Assembly: GCA_945882315.1 (NCBI GenBank)
Contig: CAMCWB010000019.1
Location: forward strand, 1 to 56,544
Source: Bauldia litoralis
GTDB lineage: Bacteria; Pseudomonadota; Alphaproteobacteria; Rhizobiales; Kaistiaceae
DNA length: 56,544 nt
Reading direction: 5' to 3'
The position numbers and the translations under genes were made by a program. This document shows positions 17,953 to 29,732 of this stretch, piece by piece. Each line of letters starts with the position of its first letter. Within the stretch, counting starts at the first letter, position 1. Under the pieces are notes generated by a model, which was given only the letters and a program-made list of their open reading frames with translations, made no database searches and was not told where the DNA came from.

Positions 17953-18218
17953 TCGCTGCCGTCTCGCGGCGATTGCGGCTTGGTCGGCTTTTCCGATTTC
18001 ATCCGGGTGATCTTGTAGACGTCGCCGTTGCGGTCGTAGGTCATCCAGGTGCCGACCTGTTTGCCGGCTTCGAAATAGCCCGACCGCATCTTTGTCCCGT
18101 CCTTGCGGTACCACTCCCAATAACCCGTCGCCTGGTCATCGAGCATCTGCCCCGTGGTCCACAGGCTTCCGTCCCTGTGATACTGCCGAAGCTCCGTCGA
18201 CTCTGTCGCCGTCACCAT
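17925..18218 (-). CDS. MORN-repeat/YwqK-like small protein
   Basis: 97 residues with repeated short beta-hairpin units of the MORN/YwqK kind: YHRDGSLWTTGQMLDD, GYWEWYRKDGTKMRSGYF and GTWMTYDRNGDVYKITRM. Such repeats are often annotated as YwqK-family antitoxin, but no partner toxin is next to it, so I do not infer a toxin-antitoxin role. There is no signal peptide. Its 3' end overlaps the convergent secreted-protein gene by 28 bases. Confidence 0.7.
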   Translation of the reverse strand: MVTATESTELRQYHRDGSLWTTGQMLDDQATGYWEWYRKDGTKMRSGYFEAGKQVGTWMTYDRNGDVYKITRMKSEKPTKPQSPRDGSDQFVAGPKR

Positions 18219-18291
18219 GTCAATTTTCTCGATTGCGGGTCCAAGTATTTACCGCTTTGGCGACAAAAGCGCCCGAATCGCTGGCGAATTG

Positions 18292-18319
18292 TTGACAAAG
18301 TCTGCGGCCTCCCTATGTT
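18292..18319 (+). promoter_or_regulatory. Candidate sigma-70 promoter of the RNA helicase gene
   Basis: A perfect TTGACA (18292-18297), a 16-base spacer and TATGTT (18314-18319) lie about 80 bases before the helicase start. The predicted leader would be about 70 bases. I see no cold-shock motif that I could name in it. Confidence 0.6.
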
Positions 18320-18397
18320 CCGCTCGACTGGCAACGACGGTCCAATCATCAGACAGTTCCGTCATCAACGCGGCTGAAGGCCTACGATTTATCCAAT

Positions 18398-19971
<1,574 letters not shown>

Positions 19972-19975
<4 letters not shown>

Positions 19976-20340
19976 GTCGAGGGCTTAGCCCTCGCCTTCT
20001 TTCGCGGACGAACCTCTCTCTCGGCCTTTTCCTTCTTCCGCTCGGCAACTGCAAACGCCGTCATCGCCCAGTCGCGGAATTCATCCGGCTCGTCGAACAG
20101 GCGTTCCGGCGCACGCCAATAGGATGTGCTGCGCGGACCGTCCTTGAAAGGCCCCGAGCCTTCCGCCTCGAAACCGCTACGCGTCGTATCGTCCGTTTTC
20201 AAATAGAGAACGTCGTCGGCGACCAGCCCGAACATCAGGCCGTCGCGGAAGATTCCGAGCCCGCCGAACATTCTCCGGAAGCTGACGCCGCCGAGCGGTT
20301 CAAAGAGCTCGGCCAGAAAATCGCGGAACCTCCCGTCCAT
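19972..20340 (-). CDS. TfoX/Sxy N-terminal domain protein
   Basis: 122 residues with a single TfoX-N domain: VSFRRMFGGLGIFRDGLMFG, VADDVLYLKTDD and SYWRAPERLFDEPDEFRDW. It lacks the C-terminal helix-hairpin domain of the gammaproteobacterial competence regulator Sxy, so a competence role should not be assumed. The C-terminal 25 residues are strongly basic (EREVRPRKKARAKP). The ATG at 20340 has GGAG six bases upstream and lies three bases after the tenA stop, so it is probably the last gene of the suf-tenA operon. Confidence 0.85.
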
Positions 20341-20343
20341 CAC

Positions 20344-21027
20344 TCACTCCGCGCGGTCGAGGCCCATTTGCCAGAAATCGGCCTCTAGCCGAGTCGCCTG
20401 CCGAAAGAGCTGAAGGAGGCGCGAATAGCGGCCCTCCGACAGATGCGTCGCCGCGATCCTGTCGAGGACGGCCCGCGCATCGTCGGCGACCGCCCGATAG
20501 GGCTCGCCGGAATATTCGGCGACCCAGCCGCGATAGGGATTGTCGGTCGCCAGCCCGCGCGGCGTGCCGGCCAACGCAGTCCCGATCTCCGCGTAGCCGA
20601 TCACGCAGGGCGACAGCGCCGTCAGCAAGTCGAGGAGATCGCCCTGCATGCCGGCGTCGAGCACGAAGCGCGTATAAGCGATCGTCGCCCGCGCCTCGGT
20701 CGCCTGTTTGAGATCGGCTTCGCTCGCTCCCCATTCTGCCGAAAGCCGGACATGCAGCTTCATCTCGTCGAGGATCGCCGAGACCGCGCCGGAGAGAGAA
20801 CGCATGGTCGCGAGGTCCGGCGCCTTATAGACGCCGAGCGCATAGGCGCGGACGAACTGGATCAGGAAGAGATAGTCCTGGACGAGGTAATGCCGGAAGC
20901 AGTTCCCCGGCAGCGTGCCATCGCCGAGAGCGCGCACGAAGGCATGATCGACATAGCCGCGCCACTCGGCGGCAGCGTCGGCCTTCAGGCGATCGAAAAG
21001 GCCCGTCGCGGGAAGACCGGCATTCAA
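20344..21027 (-). CDS. tenA: TenA-family thiaminase II / aminopyrimidine hydrolase
   Basis: 227 residues, all-helical TenA fold. The catalytic Cys is C141 in ALSPCVIGYAEIG; QDYLFLIQFVRAYA carries conserved aromatic and acidic residues; the C-terminal RQATRLEADFW contains the conserved Glu. TenA hydrolyses aminopyrimidine thiamine breakdown products to HMP for thiamine salvage. Its start overlaps the stop of the sufA-like gene by four bases (ATGA), so translation is probably coupled to Fe-S assembly. The link may be biochemical, since ThiC, which makes HMP, is an Fe-S enzyme; that is inference. Confidence 0.9.
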   Translation of the reverse strand: MNAGLPATGLFDRLKADAAAEWRGYVDHAFVRALGDGTLPGNCFRHYLVQDYLFLIQFVRAYALGVYKAPDLATMRSLSGAVSAILDEMKLHVRLSAEWGASEADLKQATEARATIAYTRFVLDAGMQGDLLDLLTALSPCVIGYAEIGTALAGTPRGLATDNPYRGWVAEYSGEPYRAVADDARAVLDRIAATHLSEGRYSRLLQLFRQATRLEADFWQMGLDRAE

Positions 21028-21398
21028 GTGGTCGCGGCCTCGGCCGGCTTCAGGAGCACCGACTCGCCGCAGCCGCAGGACGAGACCTCGTTCGGATTAT
21101 TGAAGATGAAGCCCGAGCGGAGCTTGCTCTGCTCGTAATCCATCGTGCTGCCGAGGAGGAACAGAACCGCCTTCGGATCGACATAGACGTCGACGCCGTG
21201 CTCGCTCACCTTGTCGTCCGCCTTGTTGGGCGCCTCGACCGGATCGAGCGTATAGGCCATGCCCGCACAGCCAGCATTCTTCACGCCGACGCGGACGCCG
21301 ATCAGGTTCTTGTCGTTGCCCTCAATCAACTCGCGGATGCGCCCAGCGGCGCGCTCCGTGAGATTCATCAGGGCCGGACGAGGACGTGGACTTGCCAT
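21024..21398 (-). CDS. sufA: A-type Fe-S carrier (SufA/HesB-like)
   Basis: 124 residues from the ATG at 21398; a TTG two codons upstream is less likely. The A-type fold carries the three cysteines: one in KNAGCAGMAYTLD and two in VSSCGCGESV near the end. FIFNNPNE is typical of SufA/IscA. It closes the canonical suf set (B, C, D, S, T, A) and would carry clusters from the SufBCD scaffold to target proteins. It is distinct from ErpA at 6379-6717. It overlaps tenA by four bases. Confidence 0.88.
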   Translation of the reverse strand: MASPRPRPALMNLTERAAGRIRELIEGNDKNLIGVRVGVKNAGCAGMAYTLDPVEAPNKADDKVSEHGVDVYVDPKAVLFLLGSTMDYEQSKLRSGFIFNNPNEVSSCGCGESVLLKPAEAATT

Positions 21399-21518
21399 TT
21401 TCAATCGTTTCCCTTCAGCGCCGGTTCAAGGCCAGCGGAAGCTTCACTTAAAATGGGCCGATTTGCCCTTCCGGACAAGGGGCCAGAATAGGCGGATTTT
21501 GCAATTTTCCGCAGTGAC

Positions 21519-21920
21519 TTAGTACATATCCAGCGCAACCCGCGCCTCGTCGGACATGCGGGTCTGGTCCCAGGGCGGGTCGAAAACCATGTTCACCGTG
21601 ACATTGCCGACGCCCGGCACGGAACTGACGGCATTCTCGACCCAGCCCGGCATCTCGCCCGCCACGGGGCAGCCCGGCGCGGTCAAGGTCATGTCGACCT
21701 CGATATTGCGGTCGTCATCGACGTCGACCCGGTAGATCAGGCCAAGTTCATAGATATCGGCGGGGATTTCGGGGTCATAGACCGACTTCAGAGCACCGAT
21801 GATCTCCTGAGTCAGCCGTTCCAGCTCTTCCGGCGAAATAGCCGAGCCCGTGGCGCGCGGCGTTGCGGAAGCCGGCGCTTCGGAGAGATCGGGGGCACTG
21901 TCGATATGCGTGTCGGTCAT
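21519..21920 (-). CDS. sufT: SUF system protein SufT (MIP18/DUF59 family)
   Basis: 133 residues. The DUF59 domain (about 30-130) contains SVYDPEIPADIYELGLIY, TLTAPGCPVAGEMPGWV with the conserved Cys, and the closing VFDPPWDQTRMSDEARVAL. This is the YitW/SufT branch that helps Fe-S maturation. The N-terminal 28 residues are a low-complexity Ala/Thr/Ser stretch. It starts three bases after sufS ends. The 120 bases between it and sufA hold nothing I recognise. Confidence 0.9.
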   Translation of the reverse strand: MTDTHIDSAPDLSEAPASATPRATGSAISPEELERLTQEIIGALKSVYDPEIPADIYELGLIYRVDVDDDRNIEVDMTLTAPGCPVAGEMPGWVENAVSSVPGVGNVTVNMVFDPPWDQTRMSDEARVALDMY

Positions 21921-21923
21921 GGC

Positions 21924-23168
21924 TCAGACGAAGAAATCATGCGCTTTCTGCAGGGCAGCAGCAAGAAGATCGACCTCCTCATGCGTATTGTAGAGGCCGA
22001 AGGAGGCACGGCAGGTCGCTGTCACTCCATATCGGGCGAGAAGCGGCTGAGCGCAATGGGTCCCGGCTCGGACCGCGACGCCCGACCGGTCGATGACCGT
22101 CGAGATGTCATGCGGATGCGCGCCACGGATATTGAAGGCGAGGATGGCGCCCTTGTCCTTGGCCGTGCCGTAGATTTTGAGGCTGTTGATCCGCGACAGG
22201 CTTTCCAGCGCGTGGTCGCGAAGCGACGCCTCATGGGCGGCGATGCGTTCGCGGCCGATGCTTTCCATATACTCGAGCGCCGCGCCGAGGCCGATCGCCT
22301 CGACGATCGGCGGCGTGCCCGCTTCGAAGCGGTGCGGCGCTGTCGCATAGGTGACTTCGGTCTCGGAGACGTCACGGATCATCTCGCCGCCGCCGAGGAA
22401 GGGCGGCAGTGCGTTGAGCAGCGCGCGCCTTCCGTAAAGCACGCCGATGCCGGTCGGCCCGTAAACCTTGTGGCCGGTGAAGGCGTAGAAATCGCAATCG
22501 AGATCCTGCACGTCGACCGGCAAATGCACGGCGCCCTGGCTGCCGTCGACCATCACCGGAATGTTGCGCGCATGCGCGATTCGGCAGATCTCCTTGATCG
22601 GTACGACCGTGCCCAGCACGTTCGACATCTGCGTGATGGCGACGATCTTCGTCCGGTCGGTCAGCAGCTTCTCGAATTCATCGAGCAGGAACGTCCCGTC
22701 ATCGGCGATCGGCGCCCATTTGATCACGGCGCCCTTCCGCTCGCGGTGATAGTGCCACGGCACGATGTTGGAATGATGCTCCATGATCGAGAGCACGATC
22801 TCGTCGCCCTCGCCGATCTCGACCTGGCCGAAGGACGAGGCGACCAGGTTCATCGCCTCGGTCGCGTTCTTGGTGAAGATGATCTCGTCGACATGCGCCG
22901 CATTGATGAAGCGGCGCACCGTCTCGCGCGCGTTCTCGTAGGCCTCGGTGGCCGCATTCGACAGGAAATGCAGCCCGCGATGGACGTTGGCGTATTCCTC
23001 GGTATAGGCCCGCGACACGGCGTCGATGACCGCCTTGGGCTTCTGCGCCGAGGCGGCATTGTCGAGATAGACAAGCGGCTTGCCGTAGACGGTCCGCGAC
23101 AGGATCGGGAAATCGCGGCGCACCGCCTCGACATCATAAGCGTCGATGGCGGCCGCCGGCGCGTTCAT
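21924..23168 (-). CDS. sufS: Cysteine desulfurase SufS
   Basis: 414 residues, group II cysteine desulfurase using PLP. The start RRDFPILSRTVYGKPLVYLDNAASAQKP is classic SufS. The PLP lysine lies in FYAFTGHKVYGPTG and the persulfide cysteine in VRAGTHCAQPLLARYGV. It mobilises sulfur from cysteine for the SufBCD scaffold, normally with SufE or SufU, neither of which is in this window. Its ATG overlaps the sufD stop by four bases. Confidence 0.95.
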   Translation of the reverse strand: MNAPAAAIDAYDVEAVRRDFPILSRTVYGKPLVYLDNAASAQKPKAVIDAVSRAYTEEYANVHRGLHFLSNAATEAYENARETVRRFINAAHVDEIIFTKNATEAMNLVASSFGQVEIGEGDEIVLSIMEHHSNIVPWHYHRERKGAVIKWAPIADDGTFLLDEFEKLLTDRTKIVAITQMSNVLGTVVPIKEICRIAHARNIPVMVDGSQGAVHLPVDVQDLDCDFYAFTGHKVYGPTGIGVLYGRRALLNALPPFLGGGEMIRDVSETEVTYATAPHRFEAGTPPIVEAIGLGAALEYMESIGRERIAAHEASLRDHALESLSRINSLKIYGTAKDKGAILAFNIRGAHPHDISTVIDRSGVAVRAGTHCAQPLLARYGVTATCRASFGLYNTHEEVDLLAAALQKAHDFFV

Positions 23169-24526
23169 GATGCATTTGCTCCCCGCCCCTCATTGCGGAC
23201 GTTGATCCAGGTCGAGATTGTGCCCTTGAGTTCGTCGGCAACGGACTCGTTGCCGATCGCATCGACGGCGTCGGCGAGGAAGGCCTCGATGAGAAGCCGC
23301 TCGGCCTCGTCGCGCGGCACGCCGCGGGCCATCAGGTAGAAGAGATGGTTGGCGTCGATCTGGCCGACCGTGGCGCCGTGGCCGCAGACCACGTCGTCGG
23401 CGAAGATTTCGAGCTCCGGCTTCGACGCCATCTCGGCCTCTTCGGAGAGCAGCAGCGCCTGGCTCATCATCTTGCCGCTGGTCTTCTGCGCATCCGGCCG
23501 TACGATGATCTTGCCCTGGAAGACGCCGCTCGCCCGATCGTCGACGACCGTCTTGAAAAGCTCGGCGCTGGTGCAATGCGGCACGGCATGATCGACGACC
23601 AGCGTCTGGTCGATGTGCCGCGTCCCGTGCAGCATCGAAACGCCCAGAACATCGGCCCGCGAATTCTCGCCGGCGAAGGTCAGGAAAGTCTGGTGGCGCG
23701 AGAAGGACGCACCGGCCTCGACGCTGAGATCCTTGAGCTGCACATTCTCGCCGAGCCGCGTCACGTTCGAGCTGATATGGATCGCGCCAGCGGCGACCGA
23801 CTGCAGCCGCGCCACCGTCAGATGCGAGCCGCTGCCGACGACATAGGAGCTGACGAGGTTGATCTCGGAGCCGTCGGTGCCGCCAATCGAGGTCTCGATG
23901 ATCGTCGCATCGACATTCTCGCCGATGACAACACGGTTGCGGATGGTGATGCCCGCCGCCGCAGCGGTGCCGGCGACATGGACGATTTCGATCGGCATCG
24001 AGAGCTGCGATCCCTTGGCGATGAAAAGCACCACGCCATCGGTGACGAAGGCAACGTTGAGCGCCAGCGCGACGTCCTCCACGGCGATCTCGCTTGCGCC
24101 CAGAAGGTCGGCGGTCTCCGGCCGGTCGCTCTTCAGCAATTCCGCGAGCGATGAGACCTCGACGCCATCGGCCAGCAATCCGTCGCGGTCGGACAGGTCG
24201 GGCGCATAGACGCCATCGACCAGCACCAGCCTGTAGCGCGACACGCCTGCAAAGGGATCGCCCGCCGCGGCGAGCATCGCCTTGGCCGCCTTCGCGTCCA
24301 GAACCGCAGCCGGCGGCGCCGACTTGCGCAGCCGCGCCCGGAGGTCGGAATATTTCCATTCCTCGACGCGGCGATGCGGCAGGCCCTGCCGTTCGAAACG
24401 TGCGAAGGCCGTCTCGCGCTGCGCTTTTACAGCCGCAGTTCCGGGCAGCGTGGCGCGCAGCGTGCCGAAGCGCTCGATCAGTTCGGCCTCGGCCGGCGTG
24501 CGCAATGTCTTGGTCGGCGCGGTCAT
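23165..24526 (-). CDS. sufD: Fe-S cluster assembly protein SufD
   Basis: 453 residues from the ATG at 24526 (MTAPTKTLRTPAEAELIERF); an upstream in-frame extension overlaps sufC and is Arg-rich noise. The beta-helix core shows AHFLVD-like repeats such as NLVSSYVVGSGSHLTVARLQ. The C-terminus has the conserved DVVCGHGATVGQIDANHLFY and RGVPRDEAERLLIEAFLADA. SufD pairs with SufB in the SufBC2D scaffold. It is 16 bases downstream of sufC and overlaps sufS by four bases. Confidence 0.94.
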   Translation of the reverse strand: MTAPTKTLRTPAEAELIERFGTLRATLPGTAAVKAQRETAFARFERQGLPHRRVEEWKYSDLRARLRKSAPPAAVLDAKAAKAMLAAAGDPFAGVSRYRLVLVDGVYAPDLSDRDGLLADGVEVSSLAELLKSDRPETADLLGASEIAVEDVALALNVAFVTDGVVLFIAKGSQLSMPIEIVHVAGTAAAAGITIRNRVVIGENVDATIIETSIGGTDGSEINLVSSYVVGSGSHLTVARLQSVAAGAIHISSNVTRLGENVQLKDLSVEAGASFSRHQTFLTFAGENSRADVLGVSMLHGTRHIDQTLVVDHAVPHCTSAELFKTVVDDRASGVFQGKIIVRPDAQKTSGKMMSQALLLSEEAEMASKPELEIFADDVVCGHGATVGQIDANHLFYLMARGVPRDEAERLLIEAFLADAVDAIGNESVADELKGTISTWINVRNEGRGANAS

Positions 24527-24542
24527 TCTGTCTCTCGCCGCC

Positions 24543-25301
24543 TCACGCCGCCGCCGTCTCGAATTCGCCGTAGCCCGTCTCTTCGAGCTCCAGCGCCAGC
24601 TCCTTGCCGCCCGAACGGACGATGCGGCCGGCCGAGAGCACATGCACGAAATCGGGCACGATGTGATTGAGGAGCCGCTGGTAATGCGTGATCACCAGCA
24701 TCGAGCGTTCCGGCGAACGAAGCGTATTGACGCCTTCCGAGACGATCCTGAGCGCATCGATATCGAGGCCTGAATCGGTCTCGTCCATGACGCAGAAGGT
24801 CGGCTCGAGCAGCGCCATCTGCATGATCTCGTTCCGCTTCTTCTCGCCGCCCGAGAAGCCGACATTGAGCGGCCGGCGCAGCATCTCCTGGGTGACGTTG
24901 AGGCGGGTGGAGACGTCCTTGACCCGCTTGATGAAATCCGGCGTCGAAAGCTCGGCGAGGCCCTGCTTCTTGCGCTGTGAATTGAGCGCCGTCTTCAGGA
25001 AGGTCATCGTCGCGACGCCGGGAATCTCGATCGGATACTGGAACGCCAGGAACACGCCGGCGGCGGCGCGCTCGTCCGGCTCCATCTCGAGGAGGTCGAG
25101 GCCGTTGAAGCGGATCGAACCGCCCGTCACGTCGTAGCCGGAGCGGCCGGCGATGACATAGGCAAGCGTCGATTTGCCGGAGCCGTTCGGCCCCATGATC
25201 GCGTGGACTTCGCCCTTGCCGATCTTCAGGTCGATGCCGCGCAGGATCTCGCGGTCTTCGACGGAAACATGCAGGTCTTCAATTTCGAGAAGTGACATCA
25301 T
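24543..25301 (-). CDS. sufC: Fe-S assembly ATPase SufC
   Basis: 252 residues of the ABC ATPase SufC, which drives conformational change of the SufB-SufD scaffold. Walker A is GPNGSGKST at 37-45. The signature is FSGGEKKRNEIMQMA and Walker B with the SufC-type acidic residues is CVMDETDSGLDIDAL, followed by the H-loop in LVITHYQRLL. There are two adjacent ATGs (25301, 25298). Order and strand match the suf operon. Confidence 0.96.
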   Translation of the reverse strand: MMSLLEIEDLHVSVEDREILRGIDLKIGKGEVHAIMGPNGSGKSTLAYVIAGRSGYDVTGGSIRFNGLDLLEMEPDERAAAGVFLAFQYPIEIPGVATMTFLKTALNSQRKKQGLAELSTPDFIKRVKDVSTRLNVTQEMLRRPLNVGFSGGEKKRNEIMQMALLEPTFCVMDETDSGLDIDALRIVSEGVNTLRSPERSMLVITHYQRLLNHIVPDFVHVLSAGRIVRSGGKELALELEETGYGEFETAAA

Positions 25302-25375
25302 TTATTTCCAAAAAGGGTCTTCGACAGTCCTTCGGAGCGACTATGCCAGCCGCTGAAGGAGCGAAATCGACAGCG

Positions 25376-26845
<1,470 letters not shown>

Positions 26846-26901
26846 ATGTTACTCCATCCACAGCGGTTTCAAGGACCGCGGGCCGAGCTTTCGGCGACAG
26901 A

Positions 26902-28074
26902 TCAGGCCGCCTGAATCTCCCCCGGCGCGATGTGCTGTAGCACGCTCCGCCAGGCTCTTGCGAACAAATCTAAGTCGGATTCCCGCGATTCCCAGCCCAA
27001 ACTGATGCGGATCGCGCATTTAGCCACCTCAGGCGCAACCCCCATGGCGGCAAGGACATGGCTCGGGGCAACTTTGCCCGAAGAGCAGGCGGAACCGGAT
27101 GACACTGCGACACCAGCCAAATCGAGAGCAATTACAAGGGTTTCCGCGGAAACGTTAACCAACGAAAGACACAAGGTCTGTGGCAGCCTGGGGACGTCCG
27201 CGCCGAAGATCGTGACGCGGCGGCCGCTCGCGGTGACGGCGGCCGCGATGCTGTCGCGAAGCGCAGCCCAGCCTTGCGTTTTCGGGAGGTCGGCCAGAGC
27301 AAGCCGCGCGGCCACCCCGAAGCCGGCAATCGCCGCAACATTCTCGGTACCGGCCCGCCCCCGCCTCTCCTGCCCGCCGCCCGTCAGCAACGGCGCAAAG
27401 CCGACATCCTCGCTCGCCCGCACGATCGCCCCGGCGCCCTGCGGGCCGCCGATCTTGTGGGCCGACAGCGTGACGACGTCGACGCCGAGCGCCGCGATGT
27501 CGACCGGAATGCGCCCGGCAGCCTGGATCGCGTCGGAATGGACGATGGCGCCCGCCTCACGGGCAATAGCGGCAAGCTCGGCGACCGGCTGGATCACGCC
27601 GGTCTCGTTATTGGCAAGCATGATCGAGACGAGCGCCGGCCCGCCCGCCGCGAGCATCGTCCGGAATGCGGCAACATCGACGAGACCGTTCCGGTCGACC
27701 GGAATCTGCGCGACGCGCTCCACCGCAAAACGCCCGCCGGCAAGGACGGAGGGATGGTCGGTGGCGCAGACCAGCAGCCGCTCCAGCCGGTAAGGCTTGC
27801 CGCCTTTGGTCCAGTCCGGCGTCAGCACGGAATTGTTGGCCTCGGTGCCGCCGCCGGTGAAGGTCACGAGCTTCGCCTGGCCGCCGACCAGTGGCGCCAC
27901 GGCGCTTCGGGCAGCCTCGATGCGGGCATGCGCGCTACGCCCCTCGCTATGGACCGAGGACGCGTTGCCGACCGCGCCGAGCGCCTCGATCATCGCCTCG
28001 CGCGCCTCCGGCCGCAGCGGAGCCGTAGCGTTGTAGTCGAGATAGAGGCGCTGGGCGGTCAATAAGGGCACCAT
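26902..28074 (-). CDS. Cysteine desulfurase, NifS/IscS-like (group I)
   Basis: 390 residues. LYLDYNATAPLRPEAREAM begins the PLP fold; the PLP lysine is in LSAHKIGGPQGAGAI and the active Cys in SSGSACSSGKVAPSHVL. The longer Cys loop places it in group I (NifS/IscS) rather than SufS. In rhizobia a gene of this type usually heads the suf operon, as here, so the operon carries two desulfurases of different groups. Near its start I found no Irr (ICE) or RirA box. The ATG at 28074 has only a weak GGAA. Confidence 0.92.
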   Translation of the reverse strand: MVPLLTAQRLYLDYNATAPLRPEAREAMIEALGAVGNASSVHSEGRSAHARIEAARSAVAPLVGGQAKLVTFTGGGTEANNSVLTPDWTKGGKPYRLERLLVCATDHPSVLAGGRFAVERVAQIPVDRNGLVDVAAFRTMLAAGGPALVSIMLANNETGVIQPVAELAAIAREAGAIVHSDAIQAAGRIPVDIAALGVDVVTLSAHKIGGPQGAGAIVRASEDVGFAPLLTGGGQERRGRAGTENVAAIAGFGVAARLALADLPKTQGWAALRDSIAAAVTASGRRVTIFGADVPRLPQTLCLSLVNVSAETLVIALDLAGVAVSSGSACSSGKVAPSHVLAAMGVAPEVAKCAIRISLGWESRESDLDLFARAWRSVLQHIAPGEIQAA

Positions 28075-28125
28075 TTGTTCCAGTGCCAGTCTTAGGGCCG
28101 CGGGCCGCCGACGGCAACAAATAGC

Positions 28126-28782
28126 CTATCCCGCGATGACCACATCCAGGATCGCCGTGTAGTGCACGGCCGCCGCGGCCAGCACGAAGCTGTGCCAGAT
28201 GGCGTTCTGGTAGGGCAGCTTCCGCCAGACATGGAAGATCATGCCGAGGGAATAGAGGACACCACCGAGCACGATCAAGCCGACGACGGACACGCTGACC
28301 GTCTTCAGGAGCGGCTCGATCGCAAAGATGCCGGCCCAGCCGAGCAGCAGGTAGATCGGCAGCGAGAAGCCCTCGAGGCTGCGCGGCAGGAAGAGCTTCA
28401 TCATGAAGCCGAACAGGGCCACCGCCCAGACGCCGACGATCAGGCCGGTCTCCCAGGCGCCGTCGAGGCCGACGACCGTCAGGGGCGTGTAGGTGCCTGC
28501 GATCATGAGAAAGATCGCCGCCTGATCCAGACGTCGGAGGAGGTCGCGGTGCCGACTCCGCCAGCCAAGGTTGTACGCCGCCGAAAAGCACAACATGGAG
28601 AGCAGCCCGACACCGTAGATCGAGGCGCTGATCAGTTCGACGGTCCCGCTCCGCGCCGCGATCAGGCTGATCAGGACGACGATGCCGATGACCGCCGCAA
28701 GAATGCCGATCGCGTGGATGGCGCTATCCGCGGCGTATTCCCGACTCGTCGGCGGCCTGTAGGCCAATGTCCTGGCAATCAT
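28126..28782 (-). CDS. Hemolysin III / PAQR-family membrane protein
   Basis: 218 residues with seven predicted membrane helices. The family metal-site pattern is seen in YAADSAIHAIGILAAVIG (His), CFSAAYNLGW and GTYTPLTVV, and the C-terminal IWHSFVLAAAAVHYTAIL, whose two His residues are conserved. Bacterial members (YqfA/TrhA, HlyIII) affect membrane-lipid homeostasis; haemolysis was an overexpression effect. It is 51 bases upstream of the desulfurase gene on the same strand, so the suf promoter could lie upstream of it. Confidence 0.9.
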   Translation of the reverse strand: MIARTLAYRPPTSREYAADSAIHAIGILAAVIGIVVLISLIAARSGTVELISASIYGVGLLSMLCFSAAYNLGWRSRHRDLLRRLDQAAIFLMIAGTYTPLTVVGLDGAWETGLIVGVWAVALFGFMMKLFLPRSLEGFSLPIYLLLGWAGIFAIEPLLKTVSVSVVGLIVLGGVLYSLGMIFHVWRKLPYQNAIWHSFVLAAAAVHYTAILDVVIAG

Positions 28783-29027
28783 CCGGAAACTGCTCCGTTC
28801 TGGGGGCCGACACTTCCCTTAAAAAGCGGCAATCTGACGATTCTCGACGATTTTCACTGTGACACATTCTTCGGCGGCTACGTCGACTTCCTTGAAATGC
28901 ACCCCCGCCATCGTGATATGAAGACATCCACCACGCGCCGGCTTTATTTCCGCCAGGGAGTCCGTCCCGGCGCGTTCATGGCAATTGCCATCATCATGAT
29001 TTGCCCAAAGAGGGGTCGGCTCAAACC

Positions 29028-29681
29028 ATGCCTGAAGTCATTTTTACCGGACCGTCCGGCCGTCTCGAAGGGCGTTTTCAGCCCGCCAAACAGAAGAACG
29101 GCCCGATCGCCATCATTTTCCATCCCCACCCGCAATTCGGCGGGACGATGAACAATCAGGTCGTCTACCAGCTCTTCTATATGTTCGCGAAGCGCGGCTT
29201 TGCCGTGCTCCGCTTCAATTTCCGCGGCGTCGGCCGCAGCCAGGGCGAGTTCGACCACGGCTCGGGCGAGCTTTCGGACGCTGCCGCCGCACTCGACTGG
29301 GTCCAGTCGATGCATCCCGATGCGCGTAGCTGCTGGGTCGCCGGCTTCTCTTTCGGCGCCTGGATCGGCATGCAGCTGCTGATGCGCCGTCCGGAAATCG
29401 AGGGCTTCATCTCGATCGCCCCGCCCGCCAACCTCCACGATTTCACCTTCCTCGCCCCCTGCCCCTCGTCGGGACTGATCGTCCATGGCGACCAGGACAA
29501 GGTGGTTCCGGCCAAGGACGTCCAGACGCTGGTCGACAAGCTGAAGACGCAGAAGGGCATCAAGATCGAGCAGCAGACCATCCGTGGCGCCAACCACTTT
29601 TTCGAGAATGGCGTCGACCAGGTGATGGATATCTGCTCGGGCTATCTCGACAAGCGCCTCGCTATGGAAAGCGCTGCTTAA
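29028..29681 (+). CDS. Alpha/beta hydrolase (COG2945-like)
   Basis: 217 residues from the ATG at 29028 (MPEVIFTGPSGRLEGRF); GAGGGG stands about a dozen bases upstream. HPHPQFGGTMNN and RFNFRGVGRSQGEFDHG are signatures of this cytoplasmic hydrolase group. The nucleophile elbow is GFSFGAW (Ser), with Asp in HGDQDKVVPA and His in GANHFFE. The substrate is unknown; alphaproteobacterial relatives are annotated only as alpha/beta hydrolase. The 245 bases upstream are non-coding and hold a weak CTTGAA - GATATG promoter-like pair near 28890-28920. Confidence 0.87.
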   Translation: MPEVIFTGPSGRLEGRFQPAKQKNGPIAIIFHPHPQFGGTMNNQVVYQLFYMFAKRGFAVLRFNFRGVGRSQGEFDHGSGELSDAAAALDWVQSMHPDARSCWVAGFSFGAWIGMQLLMRRPEIEGFISIAPPANLHDFTFLAPCPSSGLIVHGDQDKVVPAKDVQTLVDKLKTQKGIKIEQQTIRGANHFFENGVDQVMDICSGYLDKRLAMESAA

Positions 29682-29712
29682 CCTAGCTTTTCGTCAGCCC
29701 GGTATATTCATT

Positions 29713-29732
29713 CGGGGCGCTACGGCGCCCCG
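29713..29732. terminator. Stem-loop between convergent genes, overlapping a stop codon
   Basis: CGGGGCGC (29713-29720), loop TACG, GCGCCCCG (29725-29732) forms a perfect 8-base stem. It includes the last codons and TAG of the antiporter gene and lies about 30 bases after the hydrolase stop. On the plus strand ATGCTTTT follows; on the minus strand AATGAATAT. A terminator for both genes is plausible, though the T tails are weak. Confidence 0.5.

Noticed and set aside
17925-18218. YwqK-family antitoxin of a toxin-antitoxin pair
   Set aside because: The repeats fit the family name, but no candidate toxin is next to it; the overlapping partner is a secreted protein on the other strand.
28075-28125. 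Irr or RirA operator in front of the suf operon
   Set aside because: No palindrome of the ICE or IRO type could be seen in this spacer.
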